From NCBI GenBank assembly GCA_947179485.1, contig OX359245.1, forward strand, positions 32,599,067 to 32,663,066: 64,000 bases of DNA. Direction: 5' to 3'. How positions within the stretch are numbered: the stretch's first letter is position 1; each line of letters starts with the position of its first letter. The notes below the pieces were generated by a model, which worked only from the letters and a program-made list of their open reading frames with translations, was not told the DNA's origin and ran no database searches. Made by a program: the position numbers and the translations under genes. The stretch comes from Allacma fusca (taxonomy: Eukaryota > Arthropoda > Collembola > Symphypleona > Sminthuridae). Below are positions 11,098-24,799 of this stretch, piece after piece.

Positions 11098-13183
11098 TGT
11101 TAAAACAGAGTATCTTAATAAACTATTTTGTCCCCTTTGACTGGACCTTAATGAAGTACAACACAGAATGGAACGAGAATAGGATGATAATTGTTTTTAA
11201 TGGAGGTTCCAAACCAATACCGGTTATATCTTCCGACTCCAACTGAAATACTTTTTAGTGATTCTTGAGTCAATATATAGTCATCGGGTAATCCTTATCT
11301 CCATGAACAGGTTAATGCTCAGTGATAACCAGCGAAGGACCTTGGATGTGTCAATTACATCAATATATTTATAACTAGCGTTCAAATATGAAAACTAATC
11401 GTGTTCTTTGTTTGCAATCTCCTGCATAGAACCTACAATCAGTGATGTGTACTGTTTATGTTAACGTTAAAGAATAACGTTATTATCGATAAATCCTAAT
11501 AACGGTTAAAGAGAAATAACGTGTAACATATTCCACGTGATTGATAGAACTGAACGAAAATCTAAAACTCTGAACAGCAAATAACGTAAACCGAATCAGT
11601 TAACGCTATTATTTGTTATTTGAAATCGTGAGAAACCGTTTCATGCAATCGTAAATAATTTATATTAATTACTTTTTGGAAGTTTGAATTTATTTCATCG
11701 TGTGCATGATAGCCAAACATGCTCAAATAAATAACTCCTTTATTCAACTTTATCGATGACCTGAGAAATATCGTTGAAGTTACTTCAATGGGTGGAGTGT
11801 GGTCTTTGAAGAGTTTTGAAATGAATAACAATCCTCAGTGAGCTTTGTCGACGGATTTGAAGCACATTTCAAGATATTCCAACTGTTTGTACTCAATGCA
11901 AGTCATTATAACATTGGCAAAAAGCTAATTCAACTATTTGTATATGTACTTTTGATTAAACTAATATGCTGCACATACAGTTACTTGCAATTAAATAGAA
12001 ACTTCCATATTTCAATGTTCATTTTCGTTTTTTGAAAATTCCATGTATAATTTGACTTGCAATCTGTGATTACAAATTTTAAACAACGATTAGTTCATTT
12101 TGATTTTGGAATAATATTAACAGGATATTTATTAACAAGATATATTAACAAGATAGCCAACTGACAGAGTAACTGTATATGAATCAAGTAGGATTTAGAG
12201 AAACTAAGTTGAGGGTTAAGTTCCAAAGAGAAAGGAAGTGAGTGCGGACGCTACAGAGGTGCACAATCCTGGGAACTGGGTGAGTAACTTAGTACAAATA
12301 GGATAAGTTAGAGATTGTTCATCAATGCTGGAAGAGAAGGGAATGTTTGGTGAACCTAAAATGACGCACACTAAGTAAAGTTCAACATGTTAGTGAGTAA
12401 GAATATAATATATATAAATAGCAGTATCAATAACAAATATATGTACATATGATCACAATAACAAAGCAATACAATAATACACTTAGATCCGCTAATGCAA
12501 AAATCTGTGACCGTTTGGTAAGAGGAATGATTCATAAATTGCAGATCCGATTTCCTGACTAAACCTGTCACTATCCCATTGTAGGAATTCTATTAGTGTG
12601 TTTTGGTTTGAGCATATATGTTGAGAAATCATTTCTGACTAGCATTATTGTGGAAAGCCACCAAGGGGCGAATTGAAACCTTCATGGTGCCTACCGATCG
12701 ATAAATGTGAAACTTTTAACCTCGGAAAGCCCCTCTGTCGTAGCTACAGCTGGGACCACGAATAATAAAAGGTTGGGCACCAAATTGTGAGAGCATTGAA
12801 TCTATTGAGAAATCCTCGGGCAGAGTACGACCCAAATACGTCAAACATATGTACCTATGTTGAAGAATTATACAATGAGCCAAGAAATGATTATACTCAA
12901 ATATGTATGAATTGTAAACAATATTTAATCCCCCTATGCCTGAGAAAATGTTATACTGTTCTAAATAATTATTATGAAATGACCCGTTCAAATCATAGCG
13001 AGTCTTAAATCATAACTAACGCCTACCGGAAGATTTTACAAGTAACTGGATTCAGGTCCAGGAGTGCGTTTTTATAGACAACCATGACACATGCCAGAAA
13101 TGGATGGAACGTCGGTTAGCGATCTAAGCAAAGAACCAGATCGGAACTTTCTAGCGGCAGATCATTCCAGATGACCAGCCAAC
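11098..13183. other. Intergenic, upstream of the secreted-protein gene
   Basis: About 2 kb with no gene. At 11440-11620 a patch of GTTAACGTT/ATAACGTTATT words beginning CAGTGATGTG resembles one end of the GTAACG-rich hAT family (compare 22272-23202), without a matching second end. Short open frames at 12716-13008 overlap on opposite strands and are not supported. The promoter of the secreted-protein gene should lie near 11100-11300; no clear TATA or Inr call can be made. Confidence 0.4.
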
Positions 13184-13191
13184 GTTGCCTC

Positions 13192-14505
13192 CAGTGCTCG
13201 GCACGGGTACGAAAAATCGGTACCCGTACCCGTATCCGTACCCGAAGTGCGGGTATTTCAATAACTTGTATCTATACCCGTACCCATACCCGAGTATCCG
13301 GGTACAAATTTTTCGTACCCGTACCCGCAATGTTATCTCAATCCATGTACCTGTACCCGTATTGTACCCGTACCCGAAAATACTCGAAAATAGTACCCAT
13401 ACTCGGGTATCTCAGTGTCGTACCCGTACTCGTACCCGGGTACTTTATCCAGATTTGTTTTAATGTAATACATAGTACGTTATATGTAATAATGTATGAC
13501 ACCTGAGTGGGTAATTTTGACTAGCTAGAGAAGTATTTGACATTATATATTTTTACTGAAGAGTAGAAAACTATAAGCGTTTTTGATTAGAAGTAAAATT
13601 ATCCCCATTTGATTGTTTATGGGCGGATGGGCGAAGTATTTTATAGCACCCAGTCCATATGTACATGCATTTTTGGCTTGGGACTTGGCGACTCGATTTT
13701 TCACTTCTTGATTTATTCGGCCTTTTACATTAATTTTCTCACCTCAGTAGCTCTGTGTACATGTAACTCAATAATATCTTGTTACAAATATCCGCCTTTT
13801 CTTAATCAACTACCAATTACAAAAAATATCTGGCCATCCAACTCATCGGAACTCTAATTTTTAAATTGTATTCATTATGGCTAATGAAGTATCTTGTGCA
13901 TACGTGTCAATCAGACTATTTATGCAATTAGTAACAAATTACTACATTATGAAAACGTTTTGTATAAAATTTCGTTGAATCCTATTCTCCACTTATATTT
14001 TGATATTATTCCTCGTCTGTTTATTAATTATTCTTCCTAAAACCTGTTTCCATAAAAATATATATTATAGATATAAATATATATATTAACAACACAGTCT
14101 GAAATACAGCTACTGCATGTTGTAAGGTTAAAAGGGTATTAACAATAAGCTATATGTATTCAGAATTACTAAAAATACCGACAGAATTTTCCAACGGAAG
14201 TTCCATTATTTTCATAAAATTCATCAAAATGTCTCAAGTCTCAACATATCCAAATACTCGGGTACAATGGTCGCGGGTACGGGTAAATGACACCATTATA
14301 CCCGTACCCGGTGGGTATATACCCATTTTGAAATCCTTGTACCCGTACCCATACCCGTATCCGTACCCAAAATTTTGAGACGACCAAAGTGTACCCGGGT
14401 AGTACCCGGAATTGTTCGGGTACACAAAATCCGTACCCGGGTAGTATCCATACCCGTACCCATACCCGTTTACCCGAGTATTACCCATACCCGTGCCGAG
14501 CACTG
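13192..14505. mobile_element. Non-autonomous hAT element rich in GGGTAC words
   Basis: Ends CAGTGCTCGGCACGGGTAC and its inverse ...GTGCCGAGCACTG, with a perfect 8-bp duplication GTTGCCTC (13184-13191, 14506-14513). Two subterminal clusters (13200-13445 and 14255-14500) consist of degenerate TACCCG/CGGGTA words on both strands. The YPYPYPY open frames come from these words. The middle is AT-rich with no transposase. It is related to the element at 32670-34382. Confidence 0.95.
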
Positions 14506-14513
14506 GTTGCCTC

Positions 14514-15030
14514 ACAGCAGGGAAGCGACACAACATGACATCAACAATCAAAATGAGGTAGAAGGCAAAAGCTCTGACACAATATTTACTTCACAAGCGC
14601 ATAAACAAAAGGCAAAACATTCATAGAAACCGGTGTTACAATGCAGAGTACATTTTTTACAAGAAATTATCATTGAAACACTTCATAAGATAAGATAATC
14701 GACTGATAAATATCGCCTCACAACACAATACTTGTATATGACATGCGCCGTTATATGTACATACATGAGTGCAATATTTCAATGTCAGCAACTCGACCGA
14801 TAAATTTTTCATAATTGAATTGATTTCAGTGGAATTCATTTTTTATTATAAATATCAAGCTTTCAAACAACAACTGTGTGCACTGATTATAATAATCTAA
14901 TGATTGATAAAAATACACGTTTGTACTGCGTAATTAAATAAATGTTCATTTGTGACCCCACAGACGTGTGTATTAGAATTTGCTTATTCAGTATTTTTAA
15001 AGGATAATTTGAGGTTAATGGATAGCATAC
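14514..15030. other. Non-coding stretch, nothing recognised
   Basis: AT-rich, no supported frame and no repeat structure seen. Confidence 0.45.
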
Positions 15031-15692
15031 CAGACATGTCCGGCATTCGAAGGCTGGCCTTCAATGAAGGCGGAAGATCAAGTTTCCAGAGAGTTGGGAA
15101 GGGAAAGCAGGTTGGCTAAATTAATTCGGGGAGGCTGAATAAAGGATTCCTAATAATAACAGAACGGTAGGCGAAGGAAGGACGTCTGTAAAGAAGCTCT
15201 CCACTATTTAACAGGCTTCACGCGTATATTTAACGACAACAGATCGTCACAAATAAATCAATGAGAGTTCTATTGAAAACACCGTAATGGCACACTGTAC
15301 ATAGTTATATGCACAATAAGAAACCGTAACCGCTTATTGATATACATACTCGTGGAATTTATGCTTCCAACGAATTTGATTACGTTTTTTATGAAAAATA
15401 CCTGGGAATCTTGTAATTTTGAAATGCATTGCTGATTTAAAGGTATTTGACCTGCAAATAGTTTGTTTAAATGCCTTACTATAGTATTCCGTGGCATGAA
15501 CGTATGAAGGCTGGGTGGGAAGGAAGGCTGAATTTTTTAAAGGCAGGAGGCATTAAATAAATAAACGAAATAAGGCTGAGGGAAGACATTATATTTTAAA
15601 GCCTTCATTTAAAAGAAGGATGAAGGAAAGTGTTTTTTCAAAAAATTGCCTTCGAAGGTTTGAAGGAAGGCTATTTCAATTGGACATCTCTG
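15031..15692. mobile_element. Probable hAT-like element rich in GAAGGC words
   Basis: Ends CAGACATGTCC (15031) and GGACATCTCTG (15692) are inverted repeats with two mismatches, and both subterminal zones carry AAGGAAGGC/GAAGGCTGG words. The flanking 8-mers (TAGCATAC, GTGTGGAG) do not match, so the duplication is lost or an end has decayed. Confidence 0.6.
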
Positions 15693-15754
15693 GTGTGGAG
15701 TACAATATAAAAGTAACTATGTTACGAAATGTGTTGCCTGCGGGCCTGCATGAG

Positions 15755-16585
15755 TAAAGGCGTGGCCCGCGGGTAAAAATTCGGGTCGGGCCTAGGCCCG
15801 TCCCACCCGTTCGGGTTATCGGCGGGTTCGGGTTTAGTGCAAGTTGCGGATCGGTCTGGGTTTTTATCGTATTTCAACGTGCGGAGTACTTTTTGCACAT
15901 AGTGCGGGTTGCGGGCGGGTTCGAGCTAAACTTAAATATACTTTGGGCCCGCAAGCAACCCGCAAAACGTTTAAATTTCAATCAACTACCTTTAAGATTT
16001 TTTCAGCAGAACTATACGGTTTGCGTCCATTTGAGCTCACATGTTTGTGCCTTTGTAACTGTTGGTTGTTACCATTCCTGTTTCATCGTGTTTCTCGCTT
16101 ATCGTGCTGTGGATGTGACTTGACATAACGTTTTGAAGTTGCTACTCTGAACTCAAAAGCATGTCGAATTTCTTCGCGCAGTATTCTTACAATTAGTTAA
16201 AAATTCCAGCGAAGTGATTTTCAAACATAATATGACATGAATTAAAAATGAAACCAGATACAGTTTTTTAAAAGGCTTAGAAAATATTTATTTCTCGGTT
16301 TCTGCGGTTTACACTTCTGTTTTAGACATTGTGATGGAGGGTGATTCAGGAATTGAAATCTTACTAGTACTGAAGACCAAGCGAGAAACGAATCTGATAG
16401 CGTTTCACTAAACATTTCAACCCGGCGGGCTGCGGTCTGGCGCGGGCCTAAACAATTACGGTCTGGACGGGGCGACCCAAAGTTTGTCGGGTCGGGAGGG
16501 TTCGGATCGGGTCGGGGTAATAGTCGGGTTGGGTTGGGGTAATACTCGGGCTGGGTTGGGGAATGGCCTGCGGGCCACGCCTTTA
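15755..16585. mobile_element. Probable hAT-like element rich in CGGGTCGGGC words
   Basis: Inverted ends TAAAGGCGTGGCCCGCGGG and CCTGCGGGCCACGCCTTTA, with strongly GC-rich subterminal words (GGGTCGGGCC, GGGTTGGGG) that stand out from the AT-rich surroundings. No convincing target duplication is found. No transposase frame. Confidence 0.65.
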
Positions 16586-16639
16586 TGTCATTCTTTACTT
16601 TATATCAAGTTAGTTTTAAGAAGACTACAAAACTGCAAA

Positions 16640-17270
16640 TATGAGAACTTCAGCTGGGATATGTTGAGGACAAACTTTGAATTTTTATTCCCAATAAGAA
16701 ATATGATCTCTCTGAGATCATTGTCTCTACCCCCTGTTACCAATCAATTGACTGCGATTAGTGGCACCGTAACCCACGGTCTCCAACCTTTGGTAATTTC
16801 CTATATTTTCTCTTATACTGTAATAAGTTGCTGAAATTGTTGTAACTATTCTGCAAGCGAGTTGATTGTTTGAAAGCAATAACTTTTTCCATCCTTTTTT
16901 ATTGAGTTCCCGATGAATTCCAAGAGTTGGAGAGACTTTCACTCTGTTCTATTCAACTGCAGTGAGAAAAATAAGGAAAGTTCTTTTTTGAATAGTATTT
17001 TCACACACACGTAAACTCACAAACAGTTTTATGTACCTTTTATAATGATTTGGTTATGAGGATGTGCCCGTAATCAGACTACTACATAATGGTTGGTAAT
17101 TTGTAGAAAGTAAAAGAGCTTACTTTTATTTTGGAGCGTATCTCCAAAGCTATTGAAATCCATAGTTGATATCAGCATTCACTTCAGAAATTAAGCAGCT
17201 GTGGTCACTTTATCAAATATCTGCATTTCGGTCCATTACGTATACACAGGGTGGGTAACCACTTTGCCTC
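16640..17270 (-). pseudogene. Broken BTB-gene fragment (duplicate of 58.4-59.0 kb)
   Basis: This segment aligns base for base over about 600 bp with 58440-59020. On the minus strand it carries a piece of BTB domain (REIIFLIGNKNSKFVLN at about 16650-16720) like that of the intact gene at 40689-41895 (NAVFIVGK...KFVLNKS). It is preceded by an upstream exon-like stretch that contains stop codons. No BACK exons follow, because the sequence downstream on the minus strand is the hAT-like element 15755-16585. It is best read as a truncated paralogue that has lost function. Confidence 0.6.
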
Positions 17271-17283
17271 CTCTGCTCTGAAA

Positions 17284-18514
17284 CAGAGCTGCGCTCAAGT
17301 TCAAGTAGACCATGAGTATTTCAAGTCATGGTCAAGTTCGGGTCATGGTCAAGTAAAATATAATGGATACTTGAACATTCAAGGCATGGTCAAGTTATTT
17401 ATTCTACTTGACCCTGAGATTTGAAATCAAGTAGTTATCATGGTCAAGACAAAAAATTCTACTTGAGAGTCAAGTCATGTTCATGGTCAAGTAAAAATGT
17501 ATAAATCCTTGACCATGAACCATGAGTATTTCAAGTACTTATTCAAGTAACGAAACGTTACGCATATCGAAGTTGTGGCACTATATATTTCAATAGGTTT
17601 TCTTTCATAATGTTATCGTTACTCCGAGACTCCGTATCCATACATGTTCTTCTAAACTACATATTTTTGGGTTACGATTCAATATCTCTAGATATTGGAA
17701 AGCCACAGCTGTAATAGTGAACGAAAGAAAACGAATATAAAAACTTTGGAGCAGCACCTATGAAAGCAACAGTGTTCAATGTTCGATTGTTGTATAAAAT
17801 AAACACGTTATTAATCAATCAAGTTACTTAAATCCAAGTACTCTTTTCATTCTAAACAATTTAACATCTGTAAAACGTTAAACACTACCACATAAGCCAG
17901 TTTGTTTCATTAACAGGGTGGACGTTGAACTGTAGATATTTTCAGTGAAGCACAACCCAAACTTGAATGTTAGCGTAAGTAATTATTATTAACAGGAAAA
18001 TTCAATGGGAAATGATTTACTTACTTCTAAAAGACTGTTTACCTTACAATTAGCAGAGACTATTCGTAGTTTCTCGTGATTGAAGGTTGGCTAAAACTAA
18101 AACACAAGACATTAAAATACCCAACTGAAGCAGCAACTCAAAATTTACTTGGACAAGCTTGACAATTGTGAATAATATTGTTATTTGCTAAGTTTTAACC
18201 ATAAATGGTGTACTTGGTGTATTTTAAGTGTGAATACTATTTTTCTATTTCTATTTTTTTAAAAACTTGACAGTTCAAGTCAAGTTCAAGTTCGGGTCAT
18301 GGTCAAGTCATGGTCAAGTCAAGAGTTGTCCCTGCTATACTTGACCAGGTTCAAGTTACGCGGAAAGTACTTGAATACTTGACCCTGAATTTTCAAGTAA
18401 TTGTCTGACCATGAACCGTCAAGTTCAAGACCGTCTGAAAAACCTACTTGACTGTCAGGGTCAAGTCAAGTTCAGGGTCAAGTTTGGGATTTACTTGACT
18501 TGAGCGCAGCTCTG
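17284..18514. mobile_element. Non-autonomous hAT element rich in CAAGT words
   Basis: Ends CAGAGCTGCGCTCAAGT and ACTTGAGCGCAGCTCTG with a perfect 8-bp duplication CTCTGAAA (17276-17283, 18515-18522). Subterminal regions are dense in GGTCAAGT/ACTTGACC. The core is AT-rich with no transposase. Its CAAGT word resembles that of the RepA repeats, but the ends differ. Confidence 0.94.
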
Positions 18515-18672
18515 CTCTGAAAAACATCTAGACACGCTACTCGATCGCAGAAAGTACATTTTTGTTGTGTTATTTACTTCCCCAATGCTATTATATGAAA
18601 TGGTGTATACATGAAAAATTAGGTATGTAATCAGGAGGATAGAAGTACAAAATAAGGACAGAATCAAGGACA

Positions 18673-19525
18673 ATATCGTCGGTGAAGAGGCAAAATGATC
18701 TAGGTGCATAATCGATTAGAATCAAAATGATCTACAAAACTTTTTCCCTAAAGGCAAAATGAACTGGGTGCATGCCTCTTTAAAAGCAAACTGATCTACA
18801 TACAATTTTCCTTAAAAGCAAAATGATCTAAGTGCTGGTCTAATTTTTTTTGTGAGAAAACTAGCATCTGTAAGGAGGATACGTGGCTTATAAGGGCTAA
18901 CCATGACTGTAATTGACCTAGGGTTGTGGGTTAATATTCTCTGAAGGGTTTGCTATTACTAAGGATCATTCCGGCAATTAAAGTTAATTTCACTTATTGC
19001 ATCTAATACATTTTTAGTTACGAAAACTGCAACATTCATTTATTTCAAAATCGACGAATTAAAAGACGAATCAAAATCACAGTAAGCTCATGTGTTAGTG
19101 TACACATTGAATTGGTTTTCCCTTTAATAATTCTCAACGTGGGTTTTTTTCAAATCGTATTCTACGATCATCACCATTATCATAACATTCGGAATCATTT
19201 TCAAATGTTAAATCATAATTGACAACATTTTTTTTCAATGTTACTGAAAGAAAGAAATGGAGGCATTGGGGAATTAAATGCATATTTAAAAGATTTTGAA
19301 TACCTTGCATTTTTGTACACCGGCATTAGAATGTGTTTACTTATATTGTTTTTATTATAATTTGTATCTAGATCATTTTGCTTTTAGGAAAAGCTGCATC
19401 TAGATCATTTTGATTTTAAAATTCAATGCAAGTAGATGATTTTGCCTTTAGTGAAACTGCAAGTAGATCATTTTGATTCTAATCGATCATGCACCTAGAT
19501 CATTTTGCCTCTTCACTGACGATAT
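18673..19525. mobile_element. Element with about 60-bp terminal inverted repeats, unclassified
   Basis: The first 60 or so bases (ATATCGTCGGTGAAGAGGCA onward) recur inverted at the right end with few mismatches. The word AAAATGATCTA repeats several times inside both arms. No 8-bp or TA duplication is clear and there is no coding frame, so the superfamily is open. Confidence 0.7.
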
Positions 19526-20570
19526 CTCGTTCGAACCCGGTTGACGTTATTCGGAATATAATCTTGATTTCAATTTGCGTGTTTTCAAAATTTTGAAAGT
19601 AAAATTTCGAAAACAAACTTAAATTTTGGCCCATTATTTCGGACCACTTTCTGCGTACTTGCCGTAGAGCCAAGGGTAATATTTACCTCGTTCAAACAAC
19701 ATATCCAAAATTTTGACTCGCCAAATTTTTGAAAAGCCGTAAATGATTTACTCCCGGAGTAATAATTTTATAACGGAGGTCTTTAATAATTTAAAAATAA
19801 ATTTTGATTAATGCTGAATAATATTTTGCCCATGTATGGTAACATGTAATTACGGGCATGGATAATGGTGACTTCCCTGGTCAATGACTTCACGGGGGAT
19901 TCTTCTGCAATTAAACCTCATGTTACCCCAAGATGAAAATCAAAATTCTGCGCCACAGAAGCAAGAAGTATTCCTTCATTTAAAGTAGAAAGAAACTCAC
20001 AAATCCGTCCACATATCTTACGGTTCAATCAAATTTAGCCAAGGTTTGCATTCCAAGTGGACACAATTGGGTCCTCTTGAGTTGCTCCTCTCATTTCCGT
20101 CTAATTTTTAGGAAAATCCTTTTTATAATCATATTATATAAACTTATACATTTAGGATCCGATTGTCTTAAAATAAAGTGGAAAATATTACTACTAAATT
20201 TGTTCAGAATTCGTAAGTCAAGGAGAACATGTCAGTGATCAACCTGTATACTAATATTGCAATTATTGCAATTTATTATTAAAATTGAAAATCATGTCAA
20301 GATTTCAGCGCTGATGACTACTTTCTACGTCTTTGTAATCTTGTATGGAATTAAATGAATGATCTAACTTTGACATCATGAGCAGTCAATTAACCGAAAG
20401 TCGTTCACATTCTACTTGAGCACCATTAAGCTTATTACGAGGTTTGTAATTGGATTTCTAATTGAATTATTCTCTGAATAAATTTTATACGTTCTAGTGC
20501 ACAATATTTTAGCCTTGTTCAAGTAGACTTAACACCATCGTGACTGAGTCAGTAGAAACAAACAAATTTG
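19526..20570. other. Non-coding stretch, nothing recognised
   Basis: About 1 kb without a supported frame, repeat or RNA motif. Confidence 0.45.
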
Positions 20571-20578
20571 CCTCACAT

Positions 20579-21033
20579 CAGTGTTTCTGTTCTGTATCGG
20601 GAATTCCCGAGGTTCCGGTGCGGTTTCGGTTCAAGTACGGTTTCGGGTCAACGATTTAAAGAACTGTTAAATTTCGGTCCGGTTTCGGGTACAAAAATTA
20701 AAACCAAAAGTGTTCGGGCAGGGCTTGTTAAAGCTGTCGTTTTGGATGAAAACGCGAAACATGCATTTTTCAAGCATCTGTCAACTATCATTTGAAAACG
20801 CGACAAAATTTTGACTTCCATGAAAATGAATCCTATACATTTTCTACCGGTTCGAAAAGGAACCGGAACCGGTTCGGGAACCGCTTTTATTTTCCGGATC
20901 GGTTCCAGGAAAGCAAAAATGTCCCGGACTCGAACATATCGGTTCCGGTTTCGGGAACAGAAATGGGATTTTTTTTGGCTCGGGAAAACGAGTCGCGTTC
21001 GAGTCCATGTTTTGGCACCGTTCAGAAACACTA
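20579..21033. mobile_element. Short non-autonomous hAT element rich in GGTTCCGG words
   Basis: Ends CAGTGTTTCTG and CAGAAACACTA, flanked by 8-mers CCTCACAT and CCCCACAT (one mismatch; 20571-20578, 21034-21041). The interior is a run of GGTTCCGGTTTCGGG words on both strands. It is only 455 bp long. Confidence 0.85.
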
Positions 21034-21041
21034 CCCCACAT

Positions 21042-22011
21042 ACATATACAATATATGGCAGCGGTTCAAGAATGTATCCTAAAGGTTGAGTTCGAAGGGA
21101 GCAAAAGCTGAAAAATCGGAATGCATACTGAATCCATATGATCAAGCAATCAAAATCTACAGTATTAGTATATACATGGTATGTACATAAATGGTTATGC
21201 AAATTACTTCATTTACCGTAAAATCAATATTAGAGTTTGCTCAACTGTTTCCCAACATTTAATTTATCGAAATTTAATCGCCTGCAAATGCATTTGAGTT
21301 GTACAATTTGTGCTGACAAACTTATAATAAATTGAGACTATCATTACCGGTAATCGCTGGAATGGGGTTGAAATTTAAGAATAATTATTTAAAATATGTA
21401 TTTGGGCATTACAAAATATTGGGCATAGTAGTTTTTCCTTCACGTGATTTACGCTTGGATTTAAATGCTCCGCGACAATCTTTTTCCGGAGCTGGTCTAT
21501 TTCAAGGTAAAAATTATATTTGAGGAAGAACGTCTGCGTGGAAATGTATGCACCGCGGGATACGGGACGGTTTCGGGATAACAAAATCTCGTATCATTTC
21601 CAATGACTCTAAATTTAAGCCCAGGGGACGAAACAATAGAAAATTGATACAGAAATTGTGTTCCCATCAGAACCTCTAATTTGAAGTTTTTCCAGTTGGA
21701 TTTGGCAATAAACGCTCGCGGTTCATTTATTTTTCCTCCTTTTAGCGGCTACAGTGCTTAATAACTCATTCAGTAATAATAATTACCGTCATTTATTTTA
21801 TCTCTGTATTTTAGAAAAGATTATCAAATCACCAATAATAATTTTCAAATAAGTGATATTTAAAGGGACGGTGTGAACTTTACGTGGATCTCACCTCATC
21901 TCAGGATTACGAACCCCATCTTTTTTCTGCCCTTCTGTTTTAAAAAACGCCCGTTGTTTGAATAGTTTGTGGAACACTTTTATTTCTGGTATAGAATTCC
22001 CTACACATACT
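21042..22011. other. Non-coding stretch with a small CGGGACGG remnant
   Basis: No gene seen. At 21540-21650 a GGGATACGGGACGG-type patch resembles the small insert at 60878-61059. Confidence 0.4.
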
Positions 22012-23852
22012 TGCAGTTTTGGTCCAAAGTTCAAATTCAGTTCCATTCACATCCCAAAATTTTTCGTGCCGTTCAGTTAAGTTCAGTTCCCTTTGTTAAA
22101 ATCCTGTCCTAGTTCAGTTCAATTCACTGCGTATTTTCCAGTCGTTACGTTCAGTTCAGTTAATTCTTGCAGTATTTTTTCAAAGTTCAATTCAATTCAT
22201 TATATACTTTTCGGCCGTTCAGTTCAGTTCGCATTATCTATCATTAGCTTGTAAATTACGATATATTTAAGCAGAGATGCGCCCGTTACGTTACTTTTAC
22301 CTAACAATAACGGAATAACGCCGTTTTTAACGTAACGGCCTATATTTGGAGCAGGCAATAACGTAACGGTAACGGAACTAGGGTGTGCTAAACATTTATC
22401 GGAATAACGATAGCGTTCCAGCGTGTGTAAACAGAAAACGATATTGTAACGTAACGCAACGCTATCAAATAAATATACTTATGCATGTACATATTTATTT
22501 TTGCATTACGCATTGACATCTATTATTGGCTTTGCTTGGAGTAACTGTGCATGCAAATAAACGTGGGATATAGGTAAATATTAAAACTTTAGTTGGATGT
22601 GGACACCCTCATCCCTGAGCCTCATTATGTACGTTATTGAAAACATGGTAAATTTCAATAAGTTTTTGACCCTTTATTTTGCTCAGCCCACACGCTTTTG
22701 CTAAAAAACGATGTGTGATCGGCTTACGAATTAAGTTGTGGTTCTAACATGGAGTTAGTAGATAAGAACTAACCATGGAGAATACTGCTGGTAGTAAAAG
22801 GAGAAAAATGAATTTAAAAAAGGACAAGTGTTGAGATTACCACACCGGGTATTCGGGATGCGGATCACATTGCAGGTGAATCAAGAACTACACAGAAACT
22901 GTAAATTGCCTTTTCGCTACATATTCTGCATACCAGGTACGTCTGGCAACACTAGTTGTTTGACATTTTAGTTTATAACGAGCGGACAATAATAGTAACG
23001 ATAACGGAAAGTAACGGCTATTTTATATTTTTTAATGGTAACGAAAATTAACGCTGGAGTATTACCGTGGTCTTGTAGTAACGGAACCGTAACGCTGAAT
23101 TTTTCAAACATTATTTAGTCATGTAATGATAATTAACGACAATTTTAAAACCTATCGTAATAGTGTAACGTAACTTAACGAAACTGTGGATGCGCATCTC
23201 TGTATTTAAGTGACATTTGTTTTTATTTTTATAGTTTGGAGCTTTGACTGAAGCCAGATTTTTTTGCTAAACGACTGATTAAATAACTGCTTTCAAAACT
23301 CCGGTGTTTTGAAAGCAGCATTGAATTTGAGCTTTTTGATAAACAATCAATGTAAAAAAACCAAGCCCTTCTAAATTAATAAATCATATAACTATGCTTA
23401 CAATTATTGGGGTTTTTAATTCATGCAACTTCGGCCAAAATGTGCTGAATACTCGTTCTTGAATGTAAAAATCTGTTTACATGTAAGCAATTTGATTGAT
23501 TTGTGATTTAATGTCATTGAAATGTATTACCAAAAACCTGGGTGCTATCTTTTAAGATTACAAAAAAAAAATTTCATGCAATTTAGAGATATTTTGTATA
23601 ATATTCGTTTTGTGTTCATGATTATATGAACTTAAATTGAAACCCTGACTCTTAAGTTCAATTCAGTTCAATTTGCGTCACTTGAACGTATGATGAACGT
23701 TCGTTCACATTCAAAATAAGTTCTTCTGAGTTCAATTCAAATTCATTCAATCAAAAGTTTGCATTTAGCTAGTTCGTTCAAGTTCATTCAAAAACAATAA
23801 GAATAAGGGCTAGTTCAATTCAGTTCACCACTTTATGAACTGAACGGCTGCA
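22012..23852. mobile_element. hAT-like element, copy 1, rich in GTTCAGTTCA words
   Basis: It starts TGCAGTTTTGGTCCAAAG and ends GAACTGAACGGCTGCA. The same sequence in opposite orientation forms the element at 45509-46385. Removing the nested hAT at 22272-23202 leaves about 0.9 kb, equal to copy 2. Ends are rich in GTTCAGTTCAATTCA words. The 8-mers flanking this copy do not match; copy 2 shows 6 of 8. Confidence 0.78.
22272..23202. mobile_element. Non-autonomous hAT element, nested, rich in GTAACG words
   Basis: Ends CAGAGATGCGC and GCGCATCTCTG with a perfect 8-bp duplication TATTTAAG (22264-22271, 23203-23210). It sits inside the hAT-like element 22012-23852. The uninterrupted copy at 45509-46385 shows the empty site, with one TATTTTAG at the matching place. 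Subterminal words are GTAACGTTAC/ATAACGG. Confidence 0.97.
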
Positions 23853-24799
23853 ATTATGTCCCTACATATTTAAACATTTATTTACAATAATGACAAATGC
23901 AAATCTTTGTTAAGCCTTGTGAATAATTCACAATAATATAATTATTATAGTCTATTACTACTAATCTTATATTTTTTTTAAATATTGTCAAAAAATGCAG
24001 CAACAATGCAAGGCAATAGGCCGTCGAAAGAGGAATCGAATATGCTTTACTGTTGTTATTTCCTGGGGCTATCCAGTGGGGGGAATGTTTTGGGGAATTT
24101 TGTAGACGTGACTGGATATTTTCTCAAACTGCTTTTTGTTTTGGTCGTAGAGCGTGGAGGAGTTGCCCGGAGCAAATTTGGGTCATCTCGTATTCACTTA
24201 TCTCATGAACTATTTTAACTTAAATTACGTAGGACATTCAAACCAAAGCTATTAAATATTCTCAAAGGGACAGGAATTTACTCACAAGGAAACTATTTCA
24301 TGTGTCTGCCTCGATTTGAAATTAAACAAATTAAGTGCAGCAGTATTTCCCCAAGAAGTTTGAGGGGTGAAGTAACTATCTTGAGTGCCCTCCTTTTGAA
24401 CTCAAGTATCAAGTCCCATTACATAATGAAGTTGTAGTTTCTAACATCTAGCTCCAGTGACCTTGTCTACCTTGCAATTGTATGAAAGTGTGCTAAGATT
24501 GAATCAGTGTCAAGATGAAGTAGCACTTGATAAAATTAATGTATAAGTAGAGCGTGAAAATTGTCAAATTCAAGTGGCACCGAGTGTAGTGAGCAATTGC
24601 CGTATTTTGGAACTTGTCAAGTGCATTTTAACTTGATATTCAAGTGCCACTTCGAATTGAAATTCCAGTTCTCTTCAACTTGAAATTAAAGTTCACTTCA
24701 ACTTGAAATTCAAATTCACTTCAACTGAAATTCTAGTTTCACTTCAACAACAACTTCAACTTCAAATTCCCAGCTAAGTTTGATTTAAAACTTCAAAGT

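Noticed and set aside
13171-14551. Open frames rich in YPYPYPY, RTRT and GYGYGY
   Set aside because: They read the TACCCG words of a non-autonomous hAT element in different frames; no independent coding sign.
20648-21202. 184-codon minus-strand frame
   Set aside because: It lies mostly in the GGTTCCGG-rich hAT element 20579-21033; composition is set by the repeated word and plus-strand frames overlap it.
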